DNA of 64,000 nucleotides from Afipia felis ATCC 53690. Lineage in GTDB: Bacteria; Pseudomonadota; Alphaproteobacteria; Rhizobiales; Xanthobacteraceae. The notes below the pieces were generated by a model. That model did not search any database. It worked only from the letters and a program-made list of their open reading frames with translations, and had not been told where the DNA came from. Shown here in pieces: positions 19,772 through 31,007 of this stretch. The stretch's first letter is position 1. Each line of letters opens with the position of its first letter. The DNA lies in contig NZ_KB375270.1 of assembly GCF_000314735.2 (NCBI RefSeq), positions 1,116,001 to 1,180,000 on the forward strand, given 5' to 3'. The translations under genes and the position numbers were made by a program.

Positions 19772-20091
19772 ACGATGATGGCCGCGTTCGCGATCAGGAT
19801 GGAATCCTTGCCTTCGTAAGGCACTTCCAGACCGCCCTGCACCGCTTTCACGGTGATCTTGCCGTAAGGCAGTTCCTGCGCCACAGCCGTGGTGTCCACG
19901 CCACTCGGGTCCGGCACGGCAACCGTGACATCAACGAACATGTCGTCGCGCGTTTTACCGACCAGCGGGAAGAAGCTCAGGCTGGAGTGACGAAGCGCAT
20001 CGGACACTGCGCGCCGCGCCGCCTTGGTGCCGTCCTTGCCATGAACATCCACGCCCATGCCCATTTCGGTGATGCAACGTACCTTTGCCAT
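19750..20091 (-). CDS. Lin0512 family protein, function unknown
   Basis: A 113-residue protein that matches the pattern of the Lin0512 family: MAKVRCITEMGMGVDVHGKD at the start, followed by TKAARRAVSDALRHSSLSFFP and ELPYGKITVKAVQGGLEVPY. The family is small and conserved across bacteria, with no known reaction. It lies 62 bases downstream of the Na/Pi cotransporter on the same strand and overlaps the convergent M15-like gene by 22 bases at its 3' end. Confidence 0.85.
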   Translation of the reverse strand: MAKVRCITEMGMGVDVHGKDGTKAARRAVSDALRHSSLSFFPLVGKTRDDMFVDVTVAVPDPSGVDTTAVAQELPYGKITVKAVQGGLEVPYEGKDSILIANAAIIVYIDDGK

Positions 20092-20153
20092 TACTTGTCT
20101 TGCTCCTTACTGAATTCCGTCAGGCTGCTTCATAGCGCATGCCAAGCGGCGCG

Positions 20154-21815
20154 TCATGTCTCGTGCGCTGATCCCGTGTCGCGGCCCCGGCCCGCAAGAT
20201 GGGCCGCCGACCGCCATGCATGATATGAAATACGCTCAAGCGTTCGCGCGGCGTCGATCTTCGCAAAAGCGTCTGCGGCTGCGGATTTTCCCGTTGCGAC
20301 AGCAGCAAGCGTGGCCGCACGATAGTCATGCTGCATGCCTTCAAGCTCCCGCGCAGCACCCTCAGTCTCCCTGAGCACTGCTTCAATCTCCGCCGAAACG
20401 TTCCAGCCGATAGGCCCGGCATGATCGCTGAAAGCCTCCTCTTCGGTGATCGAGGCGCCGATGGCTTCCGCACCACGTGTGGCCTTCTCACACAACGCGG
20501 CAGCCTGAGGATCTCGACTGGCCGGCTCGGGGAATCCGGTCTGGATGATTTCCACGAGGCGCGCGGCGTGATCGAGCGCATGCAGCGTGCTGGCCATGCG
20601 CTGGCGCTCTGCGTCCGTCTCGGGCGGTTCGTGCAGTTCGGAAAGAAAGTCGCGCACCTCCTCAAGTGCTGCGGCGGCCGCAGCACCCTCCCGCTGGGCA
20701 TCAACAGCCCTGCCCGAAAGCAAAGCGGAAATCGAAGCCGTCATTTTTTTGAGTGCGTCCGCTACGATCCGGCGCGCAGCCTCAATCGCAATGACCGGAT
20801 TGTCGAGAGCGCTCGGATCGAGCACGCGCTCGACAGTGGTTTCCTTCGACGGCAACATCCGCTCCACAACGCGGGTGAACCATTGCGTCGCAGGAAGGAG
20901 CACGGCTACGCCGATGACGTTGTAGGCCGTATGATAGGCCGCAAGAACCGTCGTGCCGTCGACCGACGACGCCAGGCTTTTCATTAGCGGTGCTGTGAAC
21001 GGAAAGGCGACGATCGCGATCAGCGCGGCGATGACCTTGAACAACACATAGGCCAGCGCCAGACGCTTCGCCGTCGTGCTCGCACCGATGGCGGCCAGCG
21101 CCGAACTCGTCGCCGTTCCGATGTTTTGCCCGATGATGAGAGCAGCGCCTTGCTCAAGGCTCACAGCTCCGGCGTAAAAGCTCGCGAGCGTTACGGCAAT
21201 GGCGGCGGTCGAAGACTGCATCACCGCCGTCATCGCAAGGCCCACAACAATCAAGGTGAGGAGCCCGATCGATCCGGTGCCCCAGCCGACGCCGGGCGCA
21301 CCAAGCACCGCAGGCAGATCGGACGGATGCAGGCTCTCTGCGAGGCCGCCCATGCCCTGTTGGAGGGTAGTGAGGCCGTAGAGAACGAGCGCAAAACCTG
21401 CAATCGAACCACCTGCCGCCGCGACCCGTCCGCTCGCCAGCAGTTTTGTCAGCGCGCCGATGAAAATCATCGGCAGTGCATAAGTCGACAATGACACACG
21501 CACGCCGATCAGCGCGATGAGCCAGCCGGTGCCAGTCGTGCCGATATTCGCGCCGAACACCAGGCCAAGCCCCTGCGGGAATGTCATGAGTCCGGCACTG
21601 ACAAGTCCGATGGTCGTCATCGTCACTGCACTTGATGACTGCACCAGCAGAGTGACGACGGCTCCCCAAAAGGCGCCCGACAGCGGAGTGGATGCGGCCT
21701 TACCCAGCGCCGTGCGCAGCGCCGACCCGGCCAGCGCCTTCAGACCGTCCGTCATGACGGTCATGCCCAGCAGAAACAACCCGACGCCACCCAGAATGGC
21801 AATTACGGTCGACAT
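20154..21815 (-). CDS. Na/Pi cotransporter family protein (NptA/YjbB type)
   Basis: A 553-residue inner-membrane protein with two inverted repeats, each carrying a QSSSA-type motif (LLVQSSSAVTMTTIGLVSAG and MTAVMQSSTAAIAVTLASF) and each followed by a GxNIGT motif (GANIGTTGT, GQNIGTATS). These are the signature of the sodium-dependent phosphate cotransporter family. The last 200 residues or so form a PhoU-like helical cytoplasmic domain. It starts 36 bases downstream of guaA and may be co-transcribed with it. Confidence 0.9.
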   Translation of the reverse strand: MSTVIAILGGVGLFLLGMTVMTDGLKALAGSALRTALGKAASTPLSGAFWGAVVTLLVQSSSAVTMTTIGLVSAGLMTFPQGLGLVFGANIGTTGTGWLIALIGVRVSLSTYALPMIFIGALTKLLASGRVAAAGGSIAGFALVLYGLTTLQQGMGGLAESLHPSDLPAVLGAPGVGWGTGSIGLLTLIVVGLAMTAVMQSSTAAIAVTLASFYAGAVSLEQGAALIIGQNIGTATSSALAAIGASTTAKRLALAYVLFKVIAALIAIVAFPFTAPLMKSLASSVDGTTVLAAYHTAYNVIGVAVLLPATQWFTRVVERMLPSKETTVERVLDPSALDNPVIAIEAARRIVADALKKMTASISALLSGRAVDAQREGAAAAAALEEVRDFLSELHEPPETDAERQRMASTLHALDHAARLVEIIQTGFPEPASRDPQAAALCEKATRGAEAIGASITEEEAFSDHAGPIGWNVSAEIEAVLRETEGAARELEGMQHDYRAATLAAVATGKSAAADAFAKIDAARTLERISYHAWRSAAHLAGRGRDTGSAHET

Positions 21816-21851
21816 GCTTCACACCCGTGCGACCGCTGGCAGACGAGGAGA

Positions 21852-23447
21852 CTACTCCCACTCGATGGTGCCGGGCGGCTTCGAGGTCACATCATAAACG
21901 ACGCGGTTGACACCTTTGACTTCGTTGATGATGCGGGTCGCGGTTTCGCCGAGAAATTTCATGTCAAACGGATAGAAGTCCGCCGTCATGCCGTCTGTCG
22001 ATGTTACCGCCCGCAGGCCGACGACGAATTCATACGTCCGCCCGTCACCCATTACGCCCACGGTCTTCACCGGCAGCAACACCGCGAACGCCTGCCAGAT
22101 GGTGTCGTAAAGTCCGGCACGGCGAATTTCCTCGATGTAGATCGCATCCGCCTGCCGCAGGATGTCGAGCTTCTCCGGCGTGATCTCGCCGGGGCAACGG
22201 ATCGCAAGCCCCGGCCCCGGAAACGGATGACGCCCGACGAACACATCCGGCAGACCGAGTTCGCGGCCCAGCGCGCGCACTTCGTCCTTGAACAGTTCGC
22301 GCAGCGGCTCGACCAGCTTCATCTTCATGCGCGCGGGCAGACCGCCGACATTGTGATGCGACTTGATCGTGACGGAAGGACCGCCGGTGAACGACACGCT
22401 TTCGATCACGTCGGGATAGAGCGTGCCCTGCGCGAGGAAATCCGCGCCGCCGATCTTCTTCGCTTCCTCATCGAACACATCGATGAACAGCTTGCCGATG
22501 ATCTTGCGCTTCTGCTCGGGATCGGTGACGCCCGCGAGTTCACCGAGGAACGTCTTGGAAGCGTCAACATGCACCAGCGGGATGTTGTAGTGATGCCGGA
22601 ACAGATCGACGACCGTTTCGGCCTCCGCCATACGCAGCAGACCGTGATCGACGAACACGCAGGTGAGCTGATCACCGATCGCTTCATGGATCAGCACCGC
22701 AGCCACCGCTGAATCGACGCCACCGGACAGACCGCAGATCACGCGGCCTTTGCCGACCTGCGCGCGGATTTTTTCAATTGCTTCCTCGCGGAAGGCGCGC
22801 ATGGTCCAGTCGCCTTTCAGGCCCGCGACCTTGCGCACGAAATTCTTGATCAGCTTGGCGCCATCCGGCGTATGCACCACCTCGGGGTGAAATTGCATCG
22901 CGTAGAATTTGCGCTTGTCGTCCGCAATGATGGAGATCGGCGAGCCCGGCGCTTTCGCCACGCCGCGAAAACCTTCCGGCAATTTCGTCACGCGGTCGCC
23001 GTGGCTCATCCAGACGTCGTGCTTCTCGCCCTTCTTCCACACACCGTCGAACAGCGCACAATCGTCCGTGATCTCGATCGCGGCGCGGCCGAACTCGCGG
23101 TGATGCCCCGCCTCCACCGTGCCGCCGAGTTGCTGGGCCATGGTCTGCTCGCCGTAGCAGATGCCGAGCACCGGCACGCCCGCCGTCAGAATCGACATCG
23201 GCGCGGACGGTGCATTGTCGTCGAGCACCGAGGCCGGACCGCCGGACAGGATCACCGCCTTCGGCTTCATCGCCTGGAAGGCTTCCTCGGCTTTCTGGAA
23301 CGGTACGATCTCGGAATAGACGCCGTCCTCGCGGACGCGGCGGGCGATCAATTGCGTGACCTGAGAGCCGAAATCGACGATCAGAATCTTCTCGTGCGCG
23401 GCCGCCACATCAGGCGTCGCGGCACCGGTCTGGCTGTGTGCTGTCAT
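21852..23447 (-). CDS. guaA: GMP synthase (glutamine-hydrolysing)
   Basis: GuaA converts XMP to GMP with ATP and glutamine. The 531-residue protein has an N-terminal class I glutamine amidotransferase domain with nucleophile Cys97 (GICYGEQ) and the His-Glu pair in QFHPEVVHT, then an N-type ATP pyrophosphatase domain with the P-loop [12 protein letters not shown]. The C-terminal dimerisation domain ends [17 protein letters not shown], the invariant end of GuaA. guaB lies 1.9 kb upstream on the same strand, so both steps from IMP to GMP are encoded in one co-directional run. Confidence 0.97.
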   Translation of the reverse strand: MTAHSQTGAATPDVAAAHEKILIVDFGSQVTQLIARRVREDGVYSEIVPFQKAEEAFQAMKPKAVILSGGPASVLDDNAPSAPMSILTAGVPVLGICYGEQTMAQQLGGTVEAGHHREFGRAAIEITDDCALFDGVWKKGEKHDVWMSHGDRVTKLPEGFRGVAKAPGSPISIIADDKRKFYAMQFHPEVVHTPDGAKLIKNFVRKVAGLKGDWTMRAFREEAIEKIRAQVGKGRVICGLSGGVDSAVAAVLIHEAIGDQLTCVFVDHGLLRMAEAETVVDLFRHHYNIPLVHVDASKTFLGELAGVTDPEQKRKIIGKLFIDVFDEEAKKIGGADFLAQGTLYPDVIESVSFTGGPSVTIKSHHNVGGLPARMKMKLVEPLRELFKDEVRALGRELGLPDVFVGRHPFPGPGLAIRCPGEITPEKLDILRQADAIYIEEIRRAGLYDTIWQAFAVLLPVKTVGVMGDGRTYEFVVGLRAVTSTDGMTADFYPFDMKFLGETATRIINEVKGVNRVVYDVTSKPPGTIEWE

Positions 23448-23549
23448 GGCTGGGAGATACGCGAGGGGGGGCGGAGTCGCAACCCCGGAACGCCCGTAAA
23501 ACCGGCCTTATCGGCAGGTTTTGGCGGCAAAGCCACCCCGCCTGCGTCG

Positions 23550-24851
23550 TTACCCGGCCTTGCGCAGGATCGAGACGAAAAACCCGTCGGTCCCGGTGCG
23601 CAGCGGGGTCATCAGCAGCCCCTGAGGCGACTGGCGCACAGCCTTGCCGAACTCCGATGCACGGTCCCCGAGCGCCCCGATGACCTCGGCGGGAGGGACC
23701 ACGACAAATTCGCTGTGGCGGGCCGTAAAGGCCTCGATCTGGCCGCTGTTCTCCTGCGGCAGCACCGAGCAGGTGATGTAGGCGATCCGCCCGCCGGGCT
23801 TCACGAGGGCCGCAGCGCGTTCCAGCACCTCCACCTGATCCTTGAGCCGAACCTCCAGCGCGCCGGGCCGCATCCGCCACTTGGCGTCCGGATTGCGCCG
23901 CCACGTGCCCGTGCCGGTGCATGGCGCATCCACCACCACGAGATCGGCCGTCGCCTTGATGCCGGACAGCGGGTTTTCCGCGCCTTTCGGCGCGCGGATG
24001 TCGGCGTTGTGAATCCCCGCGCGCGACAGCCGCTCATGGATCGGCGCAAGCTGGCGCTTGTCGCGGTCGGTCGCAATCAGGCGGCCCTTGCCCTGCATCA
24101 TCGCCGCCAGCGCCAGCGTCTTGCCGCCCGCGCCCGCGCACAGATCAATGACCTGCTCGCCCGGCTTGGCCTGCGTCAGCAGAGCCGCGAGCTGCGATCC
24201 TTCATCCTGAACTTCAACGCCGCCCTTGATAAAAATCTCCTCGGCGTGAACGCCGGGATTGCGCGCATCCGCCCCGAGCACAATGCGCAATCCGAGCGGC
24301 GACCATGGCGTCGGCTGTGCACCCAGATGCGACAGCGCGGCCAGCGCCTTTTCCGGTTTTGCGCGCAGCGTGTTGACGCGCAGATCGAGCGGTGCGCGGC
24401 TCGCCATCGCGGCCGCTTCCTTCACGCGATCGTCGCCAAAAGCCTCCGCCAGATGCGGATCGAGCCAAGCGGGATAATCGCCCGCGATCTCCGGCGCGGC
24501 ATCGTCGAGCGTGCGGGAGTTGAGCGCGCTCCGCTCGGCATCCGACAACGGCACGGGCGCGAAACGCTCACCATTGCACAGCGCCGCGATGGCATCGGTG
24601 TCCAGCCTGCGCTCCAGCCTCAACGCGCCAAGCAGGCGCGCGCGCGAACTATCGTCATCGAGAAGATAGGCGCTCGACGAGCGGCGGCGCAGCGCGTCGA
24701 ACACAAGACCCGCGATCGCGGCACGGTCGCCGGACCCCGCGAAACGATGCGCCGTGCCCCACTCCTTCAGCGCGGTTTGCGCCGGGGAGCGGTTGGCATC
24801 GATGGCGTCGAGAACTTCAATGGCAGCGGACAGCCGTGCAGCAGGTGTCAT
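23550..24851 (-). CDS. rsmB: 16S rRNA m5C967 methyltransferase RsmB-type (RsmB/NOP family)
   Basis: A 433-residue SAM-dependent RNA cytosine-C5 methyltransferase. An N-terminal NusB-like RNA-binding region (residues 1 to about 140) is followed by the Rossmann domain with VIDLCAGAGGKTLALAAMM, the catalytic VVDAPCTGTGTWRRNPDAKW, and the second cysteine in ITCSVLPQEN. The presence of the NusB-like domain favours RsmB over RsmF. It lies between guaA and the MAPEG gene on the same strand. Confidence 0.9.
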   Translation of the reverse strand: MTPAARLSAAIEVLDAIDANRSPAQTALKEWGTAHRFAGSGDRAAIAGLVFDALRRRSSSAYLLDDDSSRARLLGALRLERRLDTDAIAALCNGERFAPVPLSDAERSALNSRTLDDAAPEIAGDYPAWLDPHLAEAFGDDRVKEAAAMASRAPLDLRVNTLRAKPEKALAALSHLGAQPTPWSPLGLRIVLGADARNPGVHAEEIFIKGGVEVQDEGSQLAALLTQAKPGEQVIDLCAGAGGKTLALAAMMQGKGRLIATDRDKRQLAPIHERLSRAGIHNADIRAPKGAENPLSGIKATADLVVVDAPCTGTGTWRRNPDAKWRMRPGALEVRLKDQVEVLERAAALVKPGGRIAYITCSVLPQENSGQIEAFTARHSEFVVVPPAEVIGALGDRASEFGKAVRQSPQGLLMTPLRTGTDGFFVSILRKAG

Positions 24852-24867
24852 GACTATCCTTCAGTCG

Positions 24868-25227
24868 TTATGTGAGCGTCGGAAACAGGATGCGTAGTGC
24901 GAAGTACACCCACATCGCCAGCAATACCAGCGCGCCGGCGATAAAGAGCGAACCTCGCGATCCCTCGCCCGCGCTCCGTATCAGAATGCCCGCATGCAGC
25001 GCCTGCACCACCAGAAACACCCATGCCAGCAGAACCATCACCAGATCGGCCTGCCGCAGCGGCAGCGCAAGCGCCACAACGACGTAGAACAAGGTATGAA
25101 GGTGGTAGTTGAACGAACCTTCCGCAGGACCGCCTGCGAGTGAAAGACGCTGTCCATGCCAGAACAGCACCCCGAATGTCAGGGCCACAAGAACGAAAAC
25201 CGGCAACAAAATGCCCTGGTACATCAT
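24868..25227 (-). CDS. MAPEG family membrane protein
   Basis: A roughly 119-residue protein with four hydrophobic helices. The pattern QGILLPVFVLVALTFGVLFW followed by FNYHLHTLFYVVVALAL and LVVQALHAGILIRS resembles bacterial MAPEG (membrane-associated eicosanoid and glutathione metabolism) proteins. The ATG at 25227 has GGAG 8 bases upstream; further starts at 25224 and 25245 are possible. It is 16 bases upstream of rsmB and 79 bases downstream of guaB. No substrate can be inferred. Confidence 0.75.
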   Translation of the reverse strand: MMYQGILLPVFVLVALTFGVLFWHGQRLSLAGGPAEGSFNYHLHTLFYVVVALALPLRQADLVMVLLAWVFLVVQALHAGILIRSAGEGSRGSLFIAGALVLLAMWVYFALRILFPTLT

Positions 25228-25306
25228 AACGGCATCTCCAAACATCAAAGTATGGATCGCCCGCGCGCACCCAGATCATGGATGCGTCGCGGGCTTGCCG
25301 TAATAA

Positions 25307-27125
<1,819 letters not shown>

Positions 27126-28589
27126 ATGCAGAAAGAACGCCTGATTCCGCTGATCGTCGCCTGCGCCCTGTTCATGGAGAACATGGACTCCACGGTCATT
27201 GCGACGTCGCTGCCCGCCATCGCGACCGACATCGGTACCAATCCGCTGGCGCTGAAAGTCGCGATTACCTCCTATCTGCTGTCGCTGGCGGTGTTCATCC
27301 CCGGCAGCGGCTGGATGGCGGACAGGTTCGGCGCGCGCAACGTGTTCGCATCCGCCATCGCCGTTTTCATGCTTGGCTCGATCGGGTGTGCGCTCTCGGG
27401 CTCGCTCACTGACTTCGTCTTCGCTCGCATCCTTCAGGGCATGGGCGGCGCGATGATGATGCCGGTCGGCCGCCTGGTGCTGTTGCGGACCATCGACAAG
27501 AGCGCGCTGGTCAACGCGATGGCATGGGTCACCGTACCCGCTTTGCTCGGCCCGGTGATCGGTCCGCCGCTCGGCGGCTTCATCACCACCTATTTTTCGT
27601 GGCACTGGATTTTCCTCATCAACATCCCGATCGGATTTCTCGGCATCTATCTCGCCATCCGTTTCATCGACCCGATCCGAAGCATCAATCCCGAACGGTT
27701 CGACCTCGTCGGCCTGCTGCTGGCGGGGCTTGCGGTGGCCGGATTGGCCTTCGGGCTGTCGGTGGCCGGACTCAATCTTCTGCCGTGGCAACTCGTCGTC
27801 GGCCTGATCGCGGGCGGTATCGTCTCGGGCCTGTTCTATATCCGGCACGCGCGCAGAACCGCCTCGCCCGTGCTCGACTTCTCGCTGCTGCAACTGCCGA
27901 CCTTGCGCGCGAGTCTTGGAGGCGGCTTCCTGTTCCGCATGGGCATCGGCGCGTTGCCGTTCCTGTTGCCATTGCTCATGCAACTCGGATTCGGCCTATC
28001 GCCGTTCCAGTCCGGCATGGTGACGTTCGCCTCCGCCATCGGCGCGATGGGCATGAAGACGTTCGCCGCGCGCATCATCCGCACGTTCGGTTTCAGACCG
28101 GTCATCCTGTTCAACGTGTTCGTCGCATCCGCCTCGCTCGCCGCCTGCGCGCTGTTCACGCCGGCCACGCCGCTGCTGCTCATCATGATCATCCTGATCG
28201 TCGGCGGCTTCTTCCGCTCGCTGCAGTTCACCGCGATCAACACATTGGCTTATGCGGAGGTCGAACCGCCGCAGATGAGCCGCGCCACCACGCTCGCGAG
28301 CGTCAACCAGCAACTGGCGATTTCGGCGGGCGTCGCCGTCGGCGCATTCGCGGTGGAAGCCACGGTGCGCTTCCGGCAAGCAGCAGAACTCAGCGCGGCC
28401 GACTTTTGGCCTGCTTTTGTCGTCGTCTCGCTGATCTCGTTGTCGTCGTTCTGGTCGTTCTATCGCCTGCCCACCAATGCCGGTTATCAGATCTCCGGTC
28501 AGAAGGTCGAGGCGATGGAAGGCCCGAAGGCGGCCGATACCGCCGCCAACGAGACCACCGCCGAGGTGCGCGACCAGCGGCTTGGCTAA
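27126..28589 (+). CDS. MFS transporter, DHA2 (EmrB-like) family
   Basis: A 487-residue membrane protein with about 14 hydrophobic segments. The motif [20 protein letters not shown] in helix 1 is the D1 signature of DHA2 drug:proton antiporters, and [13 protein letters not shown] is motif A. An EmrA-type adaptor is not adjacent, so it probably acts alone in the inner membrane. The ATG at 27126 gives the family N-terminus; the frame is open to 27003. Its stop overlaps the convergent rlmE stop by 4 bases. Confidence 0.87.
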   Translation: MQKERLIPLIVACALFMENMDSTVIATSLPAIATDIGTNPLALKVAITSYLLSLAVFIPGSGWMADRFGARNVFASAIAVFMLGSIGCALSGSLTDFVFARILQGMGGAMMMPVGRLVLLRTIDKSALVNAMAWVTVPALLGPVIGPPLGGFITTYFSWHWIFLINIPIGFLGIYLAIRFIDPIRSINPERFDLVGLLLAGLAVAGLAFGLSVAGLNLLPWQLVVGLIAGGIVSGLFYIRHARRTASPVLDFSLLQLPTLRASLGGGFLFRMGIGALPFLLPLLMQLGFGLSPFQSGMVTFASAIGAMGMKTFAARIIRTFGFRPVILFNVFVASASLAACALFTPATPLLLIMIILIVGGFFRSLQFTAINTLAYAEVEPPQMSRATTLASVNQQLAISAGVAVGAFAVEATVRFRQAAELSAADFWPAFVVVSLISLSSFWSFYRLPTNAGYQISGQKVEAMEGPKAADTAANETTAEVRDQRLG

Positions 28590-29272
28590 GCCTGCGCGCC
28601 GCCGCGAAAACCTATCGCGAGCACATAACGCTCAGACGAGTCCTGACGGCTCGCCGCAGGCTTGACGTGACGCACGGTCGCAAAATTGCGTTTCAGCTCC
28701 GCCTGCAACGTGGCATCCGCCCCGCTCTGAAAGACCTTCGCCAGAAACACGCCGCCGGGATTGAGCACTTCGGCCGCGAACGCAGCCGCGCTTTCGACGA
28801 GACCAACAATGCGCAACTGGTCGGTCTTGCGGTGGCCCGTGGTGTTGGCGGCCATGTCCGACATCACGATGTCAGCGCCGCCGCCGAGCATCGCGCGCAA
28901 TTTTTCCGGCGCATCGTCGGCGAGGAAATCGAGTTGCGCGAAGGCGACGCCTGGAATTTCGCCCATCTCCAGAAGATCGATGGCGATGACCTTGCCCTTG
29001 CCCGCCTCGGCGCCGACGCGTTTGGCCGCGATCTGGCTCCAGCCTCCCGGCGCGGCACCGAGATCGACCACCGCCTGCCCCTGCTTCAGAAAGCGGTACT
29101 TGTCGTCCATCTCGAGCAGCTTGAAGGCTGCACGCGAGCGATAACCTTCCCGCTTGGCCTGCGCGACATAAGGATCGTTGAGCTGGCGCTCCAGCCACAG
29201 CTTGGATGACAGCTTGCGCTTGCCGCCGCTTTTTACCGTGACGTGCAGCCGCCCCGTCGTGTCTTTCGCCAT
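28586..29272 (-). CDS. rlmE: 23S rRNA (uridine-2'-O)-methyltransferase RlmE (FtsJ/RrmJ)
   Basis: RlmE 2'-O-methylates U2552 in the A loop of 23S rRNA, late in 50S assembly. The 228-residue protein has the FtsJ fold: [20 protein letters not shown], the SAM motif [29 protein letters not shown] with a catalytic aspartate, and a late [11 protein letters not shown] lysine. The N-terminal 30 residues are basic ([19 protein letters not shown]). It follows ppx by 29 bases and is probably co-transcribed with it. Confidence 0.95.
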   Translation of the reverse strand: MAKDTTGRLHVTVKSGGKRKLSSKLWLERQLNDPYVAQAKREGYRSRAAFKLLEMDDKYRFLKQGQAVVDLGAAPGGWSQIAAKRVGAEAGKGKVIAIDLLEMGEIPGVAFAQLDFLADDAPEKLRAMLGGGADIVMSDMAANTTGHRKTDQLRIVGLVESAAAFAAEVLNPGGVFLAKVFQSGADATLQAELKRNFATVRHVKPAASRQDSSERYVLAIGFRGGAQA

Positions 29273-29301
29273 GATACGCCTTGGATGTTCGCTTTCAGAC
29301 C

Positions 29302-30354
29302 TTACACGGTCTGGATATAGCCGTCTTCGCGCATCATTTCGACCAGCATGCCTTCGCGCAGGCCGCGGTCGGCTACCCGCAACCGCGGCATGGGAAACGC
29401 CGCCTGGATAGCGTCGAGAATGGCGCAGCCTGCAAGCACGAGATCGGCGCGCTCGGTGCCGATGCAGGCATTGTCCGCGCGCTGGCGGTACGTCATGGTC
29501 AAGAGCTTTTCGACCGCAGAACTGATGTCATGACGGCTCATCCAGAGCCCGTCGACCCTGCGGCGGTCGTAACGCACAAGGCCGAGATGAACGCCCGCGA
29601 CCGTGGTCACGGTGCCGGAGGTACCCAGCAGGTGCATGCCGTCGAGATCGCCGTTATGCGCGGCCGCGAATGGCGCGAGATGCGTGGCGACCTCGTTGAC
29701 CATCGCCGCGTATGACTCGCGCGTGACGTCGATGCCACCGAAATGTTCCGCCAGCGTCACGACGCCAAGCGGCAACGACACCCATGGCCCCTTCACCGGC
29801 GGCGCATCGAGCTGCCCTTTCGGACGCATCAGCTTCACCACTTCGGTCGAGCCACCGCCGATGTCGAACAGGATCGCGCCGCGCGCATGCTCATCGAGCA
29901 GCGGCGAACACCCGATTGCGGCAAATGTCGATTCCGTTTCACGGTCGACGATCTCAAGTTCGATTCCGGTTTCCGACCTGATGCGCGACAGGAACGCATC
30001 GGAATTCTCCGCCGCGCGGCAGGCCTCGGTCGCGATGGTGCGCCGACGCAGCGCGCCGCGCGCGTCCATTTTGTCCCGGCAGACCGACAACGCGCCGACA
30101 GCGCGCTCAATCGCGGCATCGCTGATGCGGCCGGTGGACACGATGCCCTCGCCGAGCCGGATGATGCGGGAGAACGAATCCACGACGCGAAAGCCGTCGC
30201 CTATCGGGCGCGCGATCAACAATCTGCAGTTGTTGGTGCCAAGATCGATCGCGGCATAAGCAGGCGCGCCGGCGGCACGGCTTGCTTGCGCCTCGTCTAC
30301 CAGCAGGTCCGCCTCCCGCTTCACGGCGGGGCGCAACTGCGCATGCTCCGTCAT
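29302..30354 (-). CDS. ppx: Ppx/GppA family phosphatase
   Basis: A 350-residue member of the ASKHA-fold exopolyphosphatase/guanosine pentaphosphatase family. [17 protein letters not shown] is the phosphate-1 motif, [11 protein letters not shown] follows, and [13 protein letters not shown] is the phosphate-2 motif. At this length it lacks the HD-type C-terminal domain of full-length E. coli Ppx, so exopolyphosphatase versus pppGpp hydrolase cannot be decided. The ATG at 30354 starts [16 protein letters not shown]. It precedes rlmE in a two-gene operon, as in many alphaproteobacteria. Confidence 0.88.
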   Translation of the reverse strand: MTEHAQLRPAVKREADLLVDEAQASRAAGAPAYAAIDLGTNNCRLLIARPIGDGFRVVDSFSRIIRLGEGIVSTGRISDAAIERAVGALSVCRDKMDARGALRRRTIATEACRAAENSDAFLSRIRSETGIELEIVDRETESTFAAIGCSPLLDEHARGAILFDIGGGSTEVVKLMRPKGQLDAPPVKGPWVSLPLGVVTLAEHFGGIDVTRESYAAMVNEVATHLAPFAAAHNGDLDGMHLLGTSGTVTTVAGVHLGLVRYDRRRVDGLWMSRHDISSAVEKLLTMTYRQRADNACIGTERADLVLAGCAILDAIQAAFPMPRLRVADRGLREGMLVEMMREDGYIQTV

Positions 30355-30543
30355 GCAAATCCAAATCTGCGCCGAGGCGGCGCGAAATACCTGTTCGTTA
30401 CCAAATGTATCAGCGCAGGCGTCGCGTGCAACCCATCCTGTTCCCGCATCGCCGAAATGCTTAGGAACAGAGCCAGCTTTCACGACTGCGCGAGCCGTGA
30501 TATCGCAACGCAAAACATAAAGCACCCGCGAACGATCGAATTA

Positions 30544-31002
30544 ATGCGAATCTATATCGATGCCGATGCCTGTCCCGTGAAGGACGAAATCTACCGTGTC
30601 GCCGCGCGCCATCGCTGGCCCGTCAGCGTCGTCGCGGGAAATTTCATTCGCGTGCCGGACGATCCGATGATCGAACGCGTTGCCGCCGGCGCCGGCATGG
30701 ATGCCGCCGACGACTGGATCGCCGCGCGCGCAACGAAAGACGATATCGTCATCACCGCCGACATCCCGCTCGCCGACCGTTGCGTCAAGGCGGGCGCGTC
30801 CGTCATCGCACCGAACGGCAAGCCGTTTACGGAGGAGTCGATCGGCATGACGCTGGCCGTCCGCAACCTGATGACGGATCTGCGCGCCAGCGGCGAAATC
30901 ACCGGCGGCCCGCGCGGCTTCTCGCCGAAGGATCGCTCGGCTTTTCTTTCGGCACTCGATCAGGCCATCCGCCGCATCCAGCGCGCGCAAACAGCAGACT
31001 GA
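30544..31002 (+). CDS. YaiI/YqxD family protein (DUF188)
   Basis: A 152-residue protein of the YaiI/YqxD family with the N-terminal motif [20 protein letters not shown] and the conserved [19 protein letters not shown] and [20 protein letters not shown] blocks. The fold is PIN-like with conserved aspartates, which suggests a nuclease-like function, but no activity is established. The ATG at 30544 fits the family start. It is 5 bases upstream of the ABC-F gene and probably co-transcribed with it. Confidence 0.88.
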   Translation: MRIYIDADACPVKDEIYRVAARHRWPVSVVAGNFIRVPDDPMIERVAAGAGMDAADDWIAARATKDDIVITADIPLADRCVKAGASVIAPNGKPFTEESIGMTLAVRNLMTDLRASGEITGGPRGFSPKDRSAFLSALDQAIRRIQRAQTAD

Positions 31003-31007
31003 AACAC

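Noticed and set aside
22872..24875. A 667-codon plus-strand open frame opposite guaA and rsmB
   Set aside because: It lies antisense to two well-supported genes, shows no recognisable domain and is rich in Arg/His as expected of GC-rich shadow frames.
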